A stretch of 64,000 nucleotides of DNA from Durusdinium trenchii (lineage: Eukaryota > Sar > Dinophyceae > Suessiales > Symbiodiniaceae): contig CAXAMN010004180.1 in assembly GCA_963970005.1 (NCBI GenBank), positions 209,105 to 273,104 of the forward strand, written 5' to 3'. A program made the position numbers and the translations under genes. The notes beneath the pieces were generated by a model. That model was given only the letters and a program-made list of their open reading frames with translations, made no database searches and was not told where the DNA came from. Shown here piece by piece: positions 30,360 through 42,019 of the stretch; within the stretch, counting starts at the first letter, position 1; every line of letters begins with the position of its first letter.

Positions 30360-31000
30360 CTACCCTTCCGGTCCGCCTGAAATGAACCATGATGTGTCCA
30401 TCTCGTGGGCCTCGGAGCTGAGACGGTCGAGTGGTGGCCATCGGTCGCAGATGGACAGGCCCAGGCCGCCCGGGTCGTTCGTCATTCCTTTTTGTATACA
30501 GTTTGCAACCTGGGCTCCAAAATGCTCAAGACCATCACTCATCACCCACAACGACTCCACACAGCTTCGTGCTCTGTTCCGTTCAGAACCGCCCTTTCCA
30601 CCAACATCCCACGTCCCACTTCCCTGCTGGGATCCGGCAAGGCTTCCATCGGGATGTCTTCCACCGCGCGCAGATGTGCCTGGAGCGTCTCCTGGGAAAA
30701 CCCCCGTGGCGCGCGCAACGAGCCTCGATCGGCCGTCGATCGCTGGAGCGGCTCGCCGCGAACCAGGGTGGAAACCTGTGTCTCTCCTCGACCTCTCCTC
30801 TCCTCCGAAGGAAAGGAACGACCAGCCGGACAACCATGGAAAGCCTGTGTCTGAAGATTCTGAAGCCTCCCGATTTTGGTGGTTTTGCAGGAGGTTTTGG
30901 TGGTTTTGCTGGCTTGAAACTGCCTGTCATTCGTCAAGCTTTGCCGAGCGTTTGCTGTCATTCGATGTCTCCTCTAGCAAGTGGGCTCTGCAAATAGCTT
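30360..31000. other. GC-rich island open in several frames
   Basis: Long frames are open on both strands. The most protein-like is on the - strand (RGFSQETLQAHLRAVEDIPM, about 30730-30600). GGTGGTTTTGCAGGAGGTTT is tandemly repeated at 30878-30912. Probably contains an exon; strand not settled. Confidence 0.3.
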
Positions 31001-31309
31001 TTGCGGAACACATGGGCTCCAGTCACTTTCTCTGAAATGGAGGGTGGGAAGTGGTGAGAAATATGGACCACAACCAACTCCAAAGCCTGGTCTCTAAGAG
31101 AAGAAGCCATGCCTTCCTTCTATCAGCGCTTCGGGGTTCATATCGACACTGAGGACCTCGTCCATGGGCCGCTTTTTGTGATGGCACCATCAAGTCAATA
31201 AAATAGGTTTTCCGGTGTTGCCGTATCTAAATAAGGAAAACATATGGAAAAAGAACCACCGCTGGGGCTCATCATAACTTATTCAACCTGGCCTGCCTCC
31301 AGCAGTTGG

Positions 31310-31404
31310 GGGGGGAAGTCTGGTTTCTGCGTCTTGCTCGATCTCCTCGAACTGGTTCAAGGTCGAAAAGGTCTGCAGGGACACCTTGAGGCGTCGGGAT
31401 TCAC
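31310..31404 (-). CDS. Candidate exon, unknown protein
   Basis: After a CTGAG acceptor at 31405 the frame reads SRRLKVSLQTFSTLNQFEEI and EQDAETRL. It lies downstream of, and on the same strand as, the gene at 31680-32957 and could be its next exon. Confidence 0.35.
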
Positions 31405-31679
31405 CTCAGCATCTGAAGGGGATGACTTGGAGAGATGCAAAAACAGCCCAAGGATTTTAGAATAGAATGTTCTTGAATGTTCATCAGCCTAACAGTGTCC
31501 CAATCCCAGATTCTTGTGTGTCAGCGAATACAATTGAGAGCGCCTTTTGTCTATGTCAAACAAATTCTTGTTAGGGCCCCTGAGAACGCTAGCTCACGGA
31601 CAACGACTGATGATGACGGCTGTTTAGCCACTGGGACGCTTGATTTAAGGATCCAAACCATCAAGATCTCTCAACTCCG

Positions 31680-32957
31680 TTAGCTGAGAGCTTCGAAGAT
31701 CCCCAGGCTCCACCCAAGAGAAGCTTCCACAAACCATCCCGCCCATCGCTCCATCCGCTCCACGCTCCACTTTTTGGATCTTTTTGGGCCGCGGTTCACT
31801 TGTTGTAAGGGCTCCTGGAAGCGCGCCTTCCGAAGCGGCACACGCCAGAGCTGGTCCCCGGCATCCAAAATGAAGATCACATCCTGCTGCACGTCATAGC
31901 CCACAACCTTGACGTGTGGTGGCGGGACCAGATCCGGATCTAAGACTATCTAAGGATTCTAAGCGCCATGGAGAGGGAATGTTTGTGAAAGAACCCCTTA
32001 ACATCAAGCTCACGTGCATGAAAGTGAGCCTGCCTTTCATATCCTTTCATGGCGGTGCCATTCAATAGTCCTTTTGTACTTACCCAGACTCGTCAGACTC
32101 ATCTCTTCCACTGACATGCACAGTCTCCTGCTCCGAGCAGCAGAGACGCTGAAGGAATCCGAAAAACCGTCAATCGTCAAAGGCGCATGGCAAATCACGT
32201 CCTGCGCTGCCGGTTCGTCAAGTCTCTCACCAGACACAGCACCCGAAGGTTCCTCAAGAGGTCGTGTGACACCTAGCGATGGAACAAAAAAAGTGAAGGA
32301 ACTACGGTCGTTTTAAGTCAAATGCAAAATAATAGTTGAAATAGCTTCTTGTTACTAGAAGCAAGATTGCCCCTAGTAGCAATGCCAGGAGCCCCTAGTA
32401 GCGTCCTTGCTCCTAGTAGTAAGGCCAGAAGCCCCCAATAGCCTGTTGTTACTAAATGGTCTTAGCAAACATTGCCACTCGCTCCCCAACACATATCGTG
32501 TGCCCACACAAACGCACCATTGTGCACAGCCAAGGATCGTATTTGGAGGCCTTGTAGCGCTCAGGCCCATCGCCGCTCGCACGCAGCCGATACACTGTGC
32601 AGGTGTTCCCATCCAGCTCGTCGGAGCGCTCCAAGCACGCTTCGTCGTCGTCTGGACCAGGGGGCCCCGCGGGCTCGTCGTCATCGCCGAAGTCGTTTTG
32701 GCCCCGAAATGTGATGAGGGCGAAGTCATGCAGGAAGTAGAGGTCCTGCGTCTCCATGAATGGATGCTGAGTTTGTAAATGGAGCTAATGGAAGAAAAAT
32801 CTCCATTCATTGGAACCCATGAACCGGATCCGGATCTATGAGACAAACATCTGGCCCCTTGACCAGCTTGACCCAGGGCAAAGCTTCCATCACTACACTC
32901 CTTGAAATACTCATGGAAGTGGAAAAGCAGCCATTTGTCGAGAAACATGGTCATCCA
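31680..32957 (-). CDS. Multi-exon gene of unknown function
   Basis: The best-supported junction joins exon 32272-32084 (after a pyrimidine run ending TCGCTAG; donor GTAAGT at 32083) to an exon starting at 31940 after TCTTAG. The split codon gives Asp and the frame then reads LVPPPHVKVVGYDVQQDVIF, LDAGDQLWRVPL. An upstream exon around 32766-32460 reads METQDLYFLHDFALITFRG, then an acidic stretch and CTVYRLRASGDGPERYKASK; a possible first exon (MTMFLDKWLLFHFHEYF) starts at 32949. The last exon ends with TAA at 31682-31680, unless it is spliced earlier. One intron holds CTAGTAG repeats. The beta-strand-rich segment resembles a repeat-propeller strand, but I cannot assign a family. Confidence 0.58.
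32346..32455. repeat. CTAGTAG-family dispersed repeat
   Basis: Forward-orientation units AGGAGCCCCTAGTAGCGTCC and TTGCTCCTAGTAGTAAGGCC in tandem, in an intron of the gene at 31680-32957. This is one of the clearest copies of the roughly 40-base unit. Confidence 0.8.
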
Positions 32958-33301
32958 AGTGGCTATTTTCCACGCGCATGATTATTTTAAAACAGCATCA
33001 GCTAGGAGTGGACCTACAGTACCTCCCCTCTACTAACCTCCAAGTGGGGAACCAATATATATATATATCAACACCTGGGCCTACCTGGCTTGAGGAAGCC
33101 TACCTTGGCCCCTTTTCAAGACCCGATCGAGGTGTGTGTGTGTGTGTTGGGATTCGATGATACGATCATGAGGAGCTTTCCTACGTCCCAAATCCCGAGA
33201 ACTCCCAGGTCTGCTGCATCAAGTCCCCGATTGTCATGCTCATAGCCAGCATTGTACCATATTGTGTCAACCAATCTCATTGTTTTGACATGTCTTGACT
33301 A

Positions 33302-33612
33302 TTGTTGAGACATCGTTGCCGAGAGCCATGGAAGCTCTGTGGCATGGAGCAAAACCCAATGCCTCAGTGGCTCACCCCAACAGTTCATATGCATTGCCAA
33401 TGGAGCATGCTCGCTGAGTTGGGGACATGCACTTCTGATCCACATAAAACAAAGAAATGTATATCTGTTGATCCCGTTGGGTCTGGCACACACGAACTGG
33501 AGATCAGCACAACAGCGATGAAGAAATTTCAGACATGTCAATCTTCATCGGATGATCAAGTCGCGGAGCAAAACCAGTACCCCATGTCGTTCAGGCCAAA
33601 ACGGCTTGCATG
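33302..33612 (+). CDS. Candidate exon with canonical GTAAGT donor, unknown protein
   Basis: Open frame over about 100 codons, ending exactly at GTAAGTAG (donor at 33613). Readings such as KKCISVDPVGSGTHELEIST and SSSDDQVAEQNQYPMSF are protein-like. The 5' limit is unclear, since the frame is open to a weak start near 33302. A second coding-like GC-rich stretch on the same strand at about 33736-33957 may be the next exon. Not recognised. Confidence 0.45.
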
Positions 33613-34488
33613 GTAAGTAGATGCTCATCCCAATAAGACTGGTTTATATACATAAATATTAAAAAAAAAAACATATACACAGGATGTTTCAAACATGTCT
33701 ATCTTCACTATAACAAATGCCCTTGGCTCCTCCGTGTGAGGATCCACTTGGCACCAGACACTCGCGTCCTACGCTGCGCTTGGTCTCCGATGCGGGCAAT
33801 GAAAGACCGCGCGTCGGACGCGCCTCGTGTCATTGGGGATATGCTCGTCGAGCCCCTCAGAACACCTTATATTACTGGATTGAGAATAGACAGCAGAAGT
33901 TACCTCAAGTATGGATGCTCTGGGGTGTGTGCCATCTACTCTGAAACCACTGTATAGTTGGGGCGTCAATGGGTCCCTGGACGCTCCCTGTGGAGTTGAG
34001 GCGTCCACCCTCTGGGACCGACTGACCTACGGGACCGACCTGGTCGGTCGCAGGTCGTTTGGAGCCAATGCGAAGCAGGTCGTTTGGTGTCCTCTTTTCT
34101 CTTTTCTCCTTTCTTCCTTCGCATGGCTGAAGCATTTCACTTGGCCCAACACCCAATTCACTGTAAGTCTAAGTCTGTCATCACCTTGGAATCCTCACCA
34201 GTCACCGAACATACAGTTTGCTTGGCAATCCGCCCGCCCCCACGTCATGGGGAAGCCCTTCAAAGTCCCAGGGTGGCAAGGGCACCTGGCGCGCTCTGCC
34301 CATGACACCAGCGCAAGCGAAACATGAAAACTCAGGTGCTTTTATTCATCTCTTCCCACCTCCTTTGTGCACATGTGATCTTTCTTAGCTTCTATGCTTG
34401 TCGAACGAAGGGTGATGAGGGTGGGTAACATGTCTACGGTCATGGTTTTCTAGCGTCGATGTGAAGGTCTGAAATGTGAGTCTAACCT

Positions 34489-35206
34489 GCAATGAAGAGA
34501 TGAAAACGCTTGCTGTTAGGATTGGTCTCGATCGTCTTCCAAAACATCCGTTCTGCCCGTTCTTCTATGGAAAGGGATCTGCAGAACATGCCGAGACAAA
34601 TCGCCACAGCCTCACTTCGCTGCAGGGTGTCAGCCGAGACGGTGAACATCTGCCTGGGCTGAAGTTTGACGGCGGCCATGAAGCCTGTGCCGATGCCGCG
34701 GTGAGTAAGTATGGTTTCCAAGGCAATGGCGACAGTGGCTGGTGTTCAGTTTCATCCTCCAAATAAGTGTGCAAGGCTGCTTACTCTTTACGCATGTACA
34801 TTGATATATACTTTTGGAATATGTCTGTGTTTTCAAGGACAAGCAAGCATGCTCGCGCCAGCTGATGTCAAGCTTCTCCTTCCAGGCATCAAAGAAGTAA
34901 AGCCGCGAACCCTTGGCATTGGCGCCCACGTAGCCGCCAAGCCCATTGTGGGACTCGATCCTCTCCTTTGGTGACAACCCTCCACAAGCCACAGTGGGGT
35001 TGATGTGGTTGGGGGTTGGGGACTGCGGTAGAAAATACGTGAAAACAACTGGACTGATCGAATCATTGCAATGCTCTCCTGGATTGCTGGCTTGCTCACA
35101 ATGACACTCAGGTTCTGCCAAGCTTCCAGATCAGCCCATCTGGACAAAGACAGCACTCCCTTTTCCATGTCCTGAGCATTGACAGGTAGCAAGGAGGGGG
35201 CCATGT
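34489..35206 (-). CDS. Multi-exon gene of unknown function
   Basis: Three exons agree in phase: one starting at or near the ATG at 35204 (MAPSLLPVNAQDMEKGVL, LSRWADLEAWQNL, donor GTGTCA), one from about 34989 after TGTGGAG (LSPKERIESHNGLGGYVGAN, AKGSRLYFFDAWKEKLDISW) and one from about 34745 after CACCAG to 34490 (TVAIALETILTHRGIGTGF, SADTLQRSEAVAICLGM, IEERAERMFWKTIETN), ending at CAG followed by GTTAGA. Downstream exons are not identified. The protein is soluble-looking and not recognised. Confidence 0.55.
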
Positions 35207-35546
35207 CTCAGAACACCTCCCGAAGGTCCCGAAGGCCATGGAACGTGAGCAACCAACTCCAAACTTGCCTGCGAAATCAGACATGTCTGATATGGACATG
35301 GATTTATACTTTTGTGGGTTGGCATTGGAATGCACCAACCGAAACGCCGCAGTTGTAACTCCTCATGATGTCCTTTCAATGAATGGATGTCCAGGAGTTT
35401 CATGCAATGCAGTGATCGTCAAACAAGTCCATCCTCTCCGAGCGCTCTTTGAGGATCGATGCACCGTCCGGTGGTATGTCCTCTCTTTTGGAAATCCACA
35501 CAAGTTGGTCTGGGAGAAGTCGGGTCATAGGCCCATAGGCAATGTC

Positions 35547-36886
35547 TCATTCTCGACTTAGGCCCTTAGGTTGTTGGGCAACCCATGACAAAACCTCCTT
35601 GATGATGAAGTGAAGCATGAAACAAACCAGCCGCACCGCAACACTGCTGGCCAGGAGTCGAGGACACCCTGCAGGATGACGCCCGTCTTGTCGGAGTCTT
35701 TGTGGCCACCTCCCCACAACACGGATAGGTCCAAGAATAGATATATAGATTCCGGAGAATGGATTGAAGCCTGAAGCACCTTTCAACCTCCAACAAAAGT
35801 GTGTCATCTTGAATCTCAGCGTTCACAAGCAGGAGGGTTCAGGTTCATATCTCATTTCACCCATTCCCTTTCACCGCAAATTCCAGCCGTCATCTGCACA
35901 TCGTTTGGCCAGCAGGTAGACCATCTCTTGGACAAACAACATCTGCTGGATCCGAAGTTGGCCTCCCGTGGAGGCAAGGTTTTGGACGCCTCGGGCTGTT
36001 TCTCGCACCCCAAGACCTGTCTTTGAACAATCCCCGATGGAATTCCACTGGAGAATGACAGGCCCTGAGGCAACAATAAATGGGGTTTTTGTAGTGAAAT
36101 CTTCTTTGGGGCAGTCATTTTGTAGTAGTTTGACTTTTGGGGCAGCCCAGAAATGTTGGTCAGCCAAGCCATTTTGTATGTAATGTTGTGTTTGATTGAT
36201 GGCAAAAAATGACATGGCCGTTGGCCAATGCATTCTGTAGTAGTCTTGGTCTTCCAGATTGGTGGCTTTCACACAGACAACCAGTCATCTTGTAGTAGTA
36301 GCTTGCAGTATGTTTGGATGTAATCGGGTCTGTTGACAGATTGATGTAGTGAGATGCAATCACTTAGAAAATTCCCTAATGCCCCTGGGGGAATCTTTTG
36401 GGGAAGCAGTTTTGACGTAGCCGAAAAGCGGTAAAACAGTGCGAGATAGACTTTGGCCCAGTCATTTTCTAGCGGGACCCGAGGTTTGCGCATACTTGGC
36501 CACTCACAGTTTGCACTGCATTTTGTAGCAAAAAAATCGCACCTCGCTGGAAATGTGCACCCTCTTCATTTTCTAGACCTGAAACTGGAGTCTCCTCATT
36601 TTCTAAACCCCAAACCTCAGTCCCTACTACAAAATGCATTGTCCAACGTCACCCAGCAAATTCACTCGGGGATGTAGTTGTTCTCTCCCAAGAGATGAAG
36701 CTAAAGACCATTGCCAGGTCCTGGGCCGGGAAAAACCGAGAGAGACCCGGGTCGTCCAAACCTTAGGACCTTCGTGCGGCCAAACCCAACACCCCCCGCA
36801 CCTTCAAAGGCCGCACAAAGCTCGGTGGCCTCGCTCTGCCGCCAGAGCACTCCTCAGTCGATCAAATGGTCGCCAGACCACTCCAT
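35547..36886 (-). CDS. Three-exon gene 3' end, unknown function
   Basis: Exon 36886-36812 (VVWRPFDRLRSALAAERG, GC donor), exon 36016-35875 (RETARGVQNLASTGGQLRI, MLFVQEMVYLLAKRCADDGW, donor GTGAAA) and terminal exon 35709-35547 (RLVCFMLHFIIKEVLSWVA, stop TGA). The phases match at both junctions and all acceptors are AG, two of them followed by G. The protein is basic and partly hydrophobic near its end. The 0.8-kb first intron is filled with degenerate CATTTTGTAGTAG repeats. No family recognised; more exons may lie upstream. Confidence 0.57.
36100..36625. repeat. Degenerate interspersed repeats with CATTTTGTAGTAG core
   Basis: Variants of CATTTTGTAGTAG, CATTCTGTAGTAG, CATCTTGTAGTAG, CATTTTCTAG and CATTTTGTAGC recur every 40-110 bases, the last (CTACTACAAAATG) inverted. 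All lie in one intron. Confidence 0.5.
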
Positions 36887-37202
36887 CTTAAAGTTCAAGA
36901 TCCACAAAACTACACATTCAGAGCACTTTTCCAAGGAGTCATTGAAATGGAGAGGCTGGAAATACTGCATTTACATTGGTTTTGTTGATTGTTTCTTCTC
37001 CCCAGTGGCTCTGCGTGTTCAGCATACGATTTCTTCGTGTACACTACTTTTTGCAGATAAAATGTTATATATATATATGTGTGTGTGTGTTTTGTATACG
37101 TGCGTTTTGTGTGCGTTTGCTCTGTGATGACGCCGGTGGTTGAATGATGTTTGGTGGGATGCCGTGTGCACATACACGATCGATGATGATATCTCAAGCA
37201 GA

Positions 37203-37345
37203 GGCACATTCGAAGATGATTCCACATGCGCAAAGGGCGTCGCAAGATAGGGGGGTTGGGCAAGGGGTTAATGACGCTTGGTTGGGCGTGCTTCGATCGA
37301 AGATGATGCCACCTGCACATAGAGCGGCGCAAGATCGGGGGCGGT
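37203..37345. repeat. Imperfect direct repeat, about 44-base unit, two copies
   Basis: GAAGATGATTCCACATGCGC and its continuation (37213 onward) recur as GAAGATGATGCCACCTGCAC (37300 onward), about 85 bases apart, each followed by GCGCAAGAT-like sequence and a G-run. Confidence 0.6.
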
Positions 37346-37510
37346 GGGGTCGGGTTGGGACAAAATATACAAGTGTCCGGGAAGGGCAGGGAGAAAGCAT
37401 GAGAAAGCAACTTGTAAACACAAAACCAACTGTTCTCGAACAGACCAAAAATGCAGATAAAGTAATCAAGTCATTTGGGGTCGTGGAACTTCTTTCCAAC
37501 CTGACGCTCC

Positions 37511-37891
37511 ATGGGCAAAGCAGAACTCTTGGAAGCACTACTCCTGCAACCACGGCAAGGGAATTTGAGCGAGGCACGTGCGCCGTGGACTTTTGAATCG
37601 TTTGAAAGTGCACATGGGCAAAATAGATGCCTGTTGGAGCCTGGCAAAGCAGTTTCTTCCAAGCAATTGGGCATGGCGTTGAGAGACAGGCCGAAAGGAC
37701 CTGCTCGCAAGGACAGGCCAACGTCTGTTGAGGATGTATGTGACCGACGCAGTCCAAGAAAAAGGTCACGATCGATTTGCACGCAGCTCAAAAAGCCTTC
37801 ACCACTAAAACCAATTCCATTGCCGTCTTCCAGCGTGTGCAAGCGGCATCCTAGTAGCAAATCCAAGCGAACATCATTGACCCCCCCTTAA
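37511..37891 (+). CDS. Small basic protein, 126 codons, intronless
   Basis: Starts at ATG 37511 (MGKAELLEALLLQPRQGN) and ends TAA at 37891. The second half is strongly basic and proline/serine-rich (RRSPRKRSRSICTQLKKPSP), as in nuclear or nucleic-acid-binding proteins. There is no recognisable domain. Codon use is ordinary for the window. The opposite strand is also open over much of this stretch, so confidence is moderate. Confidence 0.42.
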   Translation: MGKAELLEALLLQPRQGNLSEARAPWTFESFESAHGQNRCLLEPGKAVSSKQLGMALRDRPKGPARKDRPTSVEDVCDRRSPRKRSRSICTQLKKPSPLKPIPLPSSSVCKRHPSSKSKRTSLTPP

Positions 37892-38296
37892 CCCTATGGC
37901 CCTATGTCTTTGGTCTTCGTGCAATGCTTTTCACTTAGCACGCCATAACATTTGCCTCAAGGTCACGCGCGCACAAACAGCGGAGCTCACTTCGTTCACA
38001 CTGCGTTCGCTCTTGTGGACTTGCCGTCCTGTAAGCCTAGATTCGGAGGACTCAACCCGAAGCACTGTGTGTGACGCAGCAGCATGTATCGGATGAGGAC
38101 CCCAAAAAATCAAACAACAGAGAAATGCGCCAATGCCCCACCAGCAGGTACAGGGGGTGCTTTGGGAGAGTCCGTACTTTTCGGAAAAGGTAGTTTGAAG
38201 GGAAATGCGCTGGAAAAGCGACAGAAGAGCCATCGGGAAAAATGTTTACAGTATGTGTCCCGCGTTCCTTCCACACTGTTCTACTGAGATTTTGAG

Positions 38297-38429
38297 GATG
38301 GAGCAGTTAGGTCGGTTGCTTCAAGCGGCTGTAGCTTTCCATGATCTATTCGGCCAGCCCCCAGTTGAAGAGTATTGGATGTGGACCTACACAACATCCA
38401 AGAGCTACGTCGCTGAGTTGCTTCGATGA
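38297..38429 (+). CDS. Short terminal exon, unknown protein
   Basis: After TTTTGAG a frame with ATG at 38298 reads MEQLGRLLQAAVAFHDLFG, QPPVEEYWMWTYTTSKSYV and stops TGA at 38429. Strongly protein-like for its size. An upstream exon may lie at 38084-38250. Confidence 0.4.
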
Positions 38430-38818
38430 TTTCCACCGTCGGTGAGGTGTACAATCTCCACCTTGGGGGTTCAGGTATGGGTCACAAACAGGAAAAGCTG
38501 CCACCCGCCTGTTGATGCAATGAATCCAAGCCCTGATAACCCGAAAAAAAATGACATGCAGGATGGATATCACAGTTTGCTTATACGCACATGTAGGAGG
38601 ATCCATGAAACAAATTCTTCAAAAGTGTGTTCGATCTGTGCGCCACAATGTCTGCAAACCTATTGCTGCTACAAATGGAGGACGACAAGGGACGGAGACA
38701 TGACCTACCCATTCAAACATGACTGGCAAGTGAATACACCTAGTTACACTCCCTGAAATCATGGATGTGAATGGCATGGCCCCTTGGATGGTCATTTCTC
38801 CTCTACAAAGAGATTCCC

Positions 38819-38942
38819 TTGTTACTAGTAGCTACTTGCTCCTATATAGTAATACGGCCAGGAGCCCCTAGTAGCGTTCTTGCTCCTAGTAGCGATGCCC
38901 TTTGCTCCTAGTAGCTTCTTGCTACTAGATGCTACTAGTAGG
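38819..38942. repeat. CTAGTAG-family dispersed repeat
   Basis: Forward units GGCCAGGAGCCCCTAGTAGC, GTTCTTGCTCCTAGTAGC and TTGCTCCTAGTAGCTTC in tandem. The outer end overlaps a possible stop codon of the gene at 38940-39394. Confidence 0.8.
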
Positions 38943-39394
38943 TGGTGAACTCCGCTTCCATGATTTGTTCGTTCCGGAGTGCGTTCGATGAGTTCGGCTC
39001 TTGCTCTGCCAGGTCACCGTCGGGCCATTCCTCGCCGAGACGACCTTGGCGGGTCGACCCGCTGGCTCGATGCCTGGGACGAAATATCAGCAAAGCAAAT
39101 TGAGAAAGGTCTGGGTGTTCCTTGAAACCAGCAAGAATGGATTCTGTCAAGATGGGGAGATGATGAGAGAGATCTTCCTGAGATCGATGAAGAAACAGAA
39201 AACATAAGAATATAAACATATCCTACTAGGTTGGAGGCCATCGCTAGCAGGTTCCATCGCTATAGAAAAATTCTCTGATTCATCCAGCTGACATTCACGA
39301 TCGCTTCGCCCTTGACCAGCGCCAGCACCGTGGGCCCCCGACCGGCCTGGAGACCATCGACAACGAGACCAGGATCGACCGTCCCAGACTGGAA
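38940..39394 (-). CDS. Two-exon gene fragment, unknown function
   Basis: Exon 39394-39274 (after CAAAG) reads GTVDPGLVVDGLQAGRGP and TVLALVKGEAIVNVSWMNQ. With a GA donor it joins in phase to an exon at 39073 (after TCCCAG) reading EPAGRPAKVVSARNGPTVTW. The second exon is open in another frame too, ending at a TAG inside the CTAGTAG repeat. Beta-sandwich-like composition, but no family recognised. Confidence 0.38.
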
Positions 39395-39654
39395 CTTTGG
39401 GGATGTGTTTCCTTCTTTGTTCGATCAGTCTGCGAGAGTCTTGTGCTGATGTTGCCTTTGAAAGCCTGGTTCTAAACACTCTCCTGTCTTGCGCACCAAG
39501 GCACATCCTCTATGATCCCAACGGGAGGGCATGTTTGATAGCGAAACATGGTGCCCCTTTACTTTCCAAGAAGTGCCAAGCAACGCCCTCTAATAGCAAA
39601 AAACTTTGCTTGCTGCACCTCAAGAAATGTATTCTTTGTGTGTTTCAGACATAG

Positions 39655-40060
39655 AACTCCCGGCGGGGCCTACCCTATCCATCGGCCTATCCTGGGGCCT
39701 AGGCTACCCTATCCAGCCACCTATGGCTAGGCTAGGCACAGGCCTTTAGGCCTATCCTATTGGGGAAGCATAGTCATAGGCCTATTCTATATATATATAT
39801 AGTTATAGCATTTCTTCATTCATGATTCATAGTTTATTGAGGTTTGGCATCTAAATGTAGGCCTGGGATAGGCCTTGGGTGGGCTAGGGGTAGGCCTAGG
39901 GTAGGCCTAGGATAGGCCTATGGGTCGGGGTAGGCCTAGGAGAGGCCTAAGGGGTGGCCAAGGGCCTAGGATAGGCCTATGGGTAGCTAGGATAGGTCTA
40001 CCGGTAGGCTAGGGGTAGGCCTAGCATAGGCCTATGGGTGGGCTAGGGGTAGGCCTTTCC
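39655..40060. repeat. Degenerate GGCCTA/TAGGCCTA tandem repeat
   Basis: Irregular repeats of TAGGCCTATGGGTAGGCTAG-like units around a short AT-rich spacer at 39790. The motif includes the palindrome TAGGCCTA many times. Isolated related sequence lies near 47260. Confidence 0.8.
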
Positions 40061-40658
40061 ACGAAAGCGCAATTTGGTGGGGTTGCATATGAGAGAGCAC
40101 ATCCAGCTTGCCACAAAAAAGCCGAAGAATATCACATCTATTCTAAGATCTCCTTGCAATCCGAAAGCTCTCTGAGAGGAGTCCTCGAGCTTTGCGCTTT
40201 TTGCACCTCAGAAACCCTCAATCTGCTCAAAAACGCCCGGAGCGGTCTTTGAACATTTTTTGAGAGCGAAACCCCACTGAATCTCATTCATGTAAGTGGT
40301 TGGTGGTTGGCATCAGCTGCTTCTTGCATTTCCCAGACTGGATTTCGCTTCCCTGCAATTGGTAGTCTCATTACACCATTAACTACTGATTTAGGCTCAT
40401 TAGGTTGTACCACACTTTCATGCGTCGCAAGTTGACCGGACCAGACCCGGCCTCCCTCCCGAAAACCCGACCTCTTCAGGCCGGCGGACCAAGGTCAGTT
40501 TACCATCCTGGGAAGCGAAGCAAGCGAAGCCAAAACCATCCTGTCTGAAGCTGCATTTTCCTCTCCCCCGCGTGCGTTGTCAAGCAACACTTGGAAATGC
40601 GTGAACGCCTGCCGCACGCACGCAACCTGCCCATTGAAACGACCACCGGAAAACTCAC

Positions 40659-40736
40659 TTGAGTAAAGCCGCTGTGGCATCCATGATGGCATCTTCGTAC
40701 ACGCTGCGGCCAGTTCGAAACTCCTTCGACCCAATG
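40659..40736 (-). CDS. Candidate exon with GTGAGT donor, unknown protein
   Basis: Exon 40736-40659 follows CTGAAAAG and ends at a canonical GTGAGT. It reads IGSKEFRTGRSVYEDAIMD then ATAALLK. A possible next exon starts near 40620 after GGGCAG. Not recognised. Confidence 0.42.
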
Positions 40737-41412
40737 CTTTTCAGGTGAGCCCTGTAGCTACCTCAGAATTTGCGCGTGAAAAACTTCCACAAAGGCAAGC
40801 AGCCCCCCTAGATCTATGCATCATCGATCCATAAACTGGCACATGTTGGGTGGTTGCCTTTGCTGAGGCAGAAACAAGGGCAAATGATGGCAAATGCAAC
40901 CAAAAACGGGGGACGGTGAAGGTTTCGCTGCAAACAAACCACTTGGGTCAAATCACGTCTCTTCAAACGCAACAAGTTCAATGATGCGAGATCTAGAGAT
41001 TTGTTCCTGCAGTAGTTGTTTTCTTTCACGTGATGTTGAAGAATTTCACCTCTGTACACCTGCGTGATCCTGTGTGTCTGTGTGTATGGTTGCGTGCCCC
41101 AAATGCAATCACTGCCCTTGCGCCACAAACCTCTCCAAACTCTGTTCAACGATTCAAGGTAACGTTCACACCCTTAAAGAGAGTGAATCTAATCAGTCAA
41201 CATGAAGGTAATGCAACACGGGCCGTATCCAGTGCGGTCGCTCCCATCAAGGTTGTTGCGCTGTTGTGCGAGGGTGCATTGATTGCCACCCGCCAAAAAA
41301 ACATATCAAAGCATGCACAATCACTATCACTCTGGTTTGGTTGCAACGACTGACAAAATTGACAAAGCTCCACCGGAGAAGCAACTCATTTCAACCCACC
41401 AGCGCACTACAG

Positions 41413-41660
41413 TCAACCACAAACGGTCGTGAACCCACAGCCTCCATGGCCTGGTAGGTCGACCCCGGTCCTGCAGCGGAGCTTCGAAAGGCACTCCTTT
41501 GCCGAGGCGCCAGCGGCTTCCGACCATGATCTCCTCCAAACCAGATAGAATGCCCCAAGATCTGGCGAAGGCACCTGGGGTGCCGGTCCCTCTTCGATGT
41601 GCCCCTCTTCGTCGTTATAGGACGACGGGTTGTCAGCTTCCGAAGGTTGACTGTTGCCCT
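41413..41660 (-). CDS. Coding-like island, exon limits unclear
   Basis: GC-rich stretch with several overlapping protein-like readings: DEEGHIEEGPAPQ, then EIMVGSRWRLGKGVPFEAP, then MEAVGSRPFVVDCSALVG with a stop. The frames would need very small introns to join, so limits are uncertain. Confidence 0.33.
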
Positions 41661-42019
41661 GTCCGGATGAAGGAAGAGAAGTGGTGCAAATAACTCGAAG
41701 TGTTTGGCTTTGGACTCGATGCGAGCCATGTTGTGTCTTTGAGGCTGAGAAGTTGTCTTTTGGTCGAAGAAGTTGGTCTCGGGCTGTGTTTGGGCGAAGT
41801 GGTTGTCGGCTGGGTTTCTGCAAACTACAAGTCTGGGTGGGGTAATGGTTGAACGGCGCACATCTAGCACGCACTGTACAGCTTCTGAGAGCTCCGGGCT
41901 GTGCTGGCCGTTTTGTAGCGCCGTTCTTCGTGCGTGGGTTTGTCTTTAGGCATGTGTATGTGTGTGTGTGGGCTGAAAATTGGGTTCAGAACTGGCAGAT
42001 TTGCAAATAGGACAAATGT

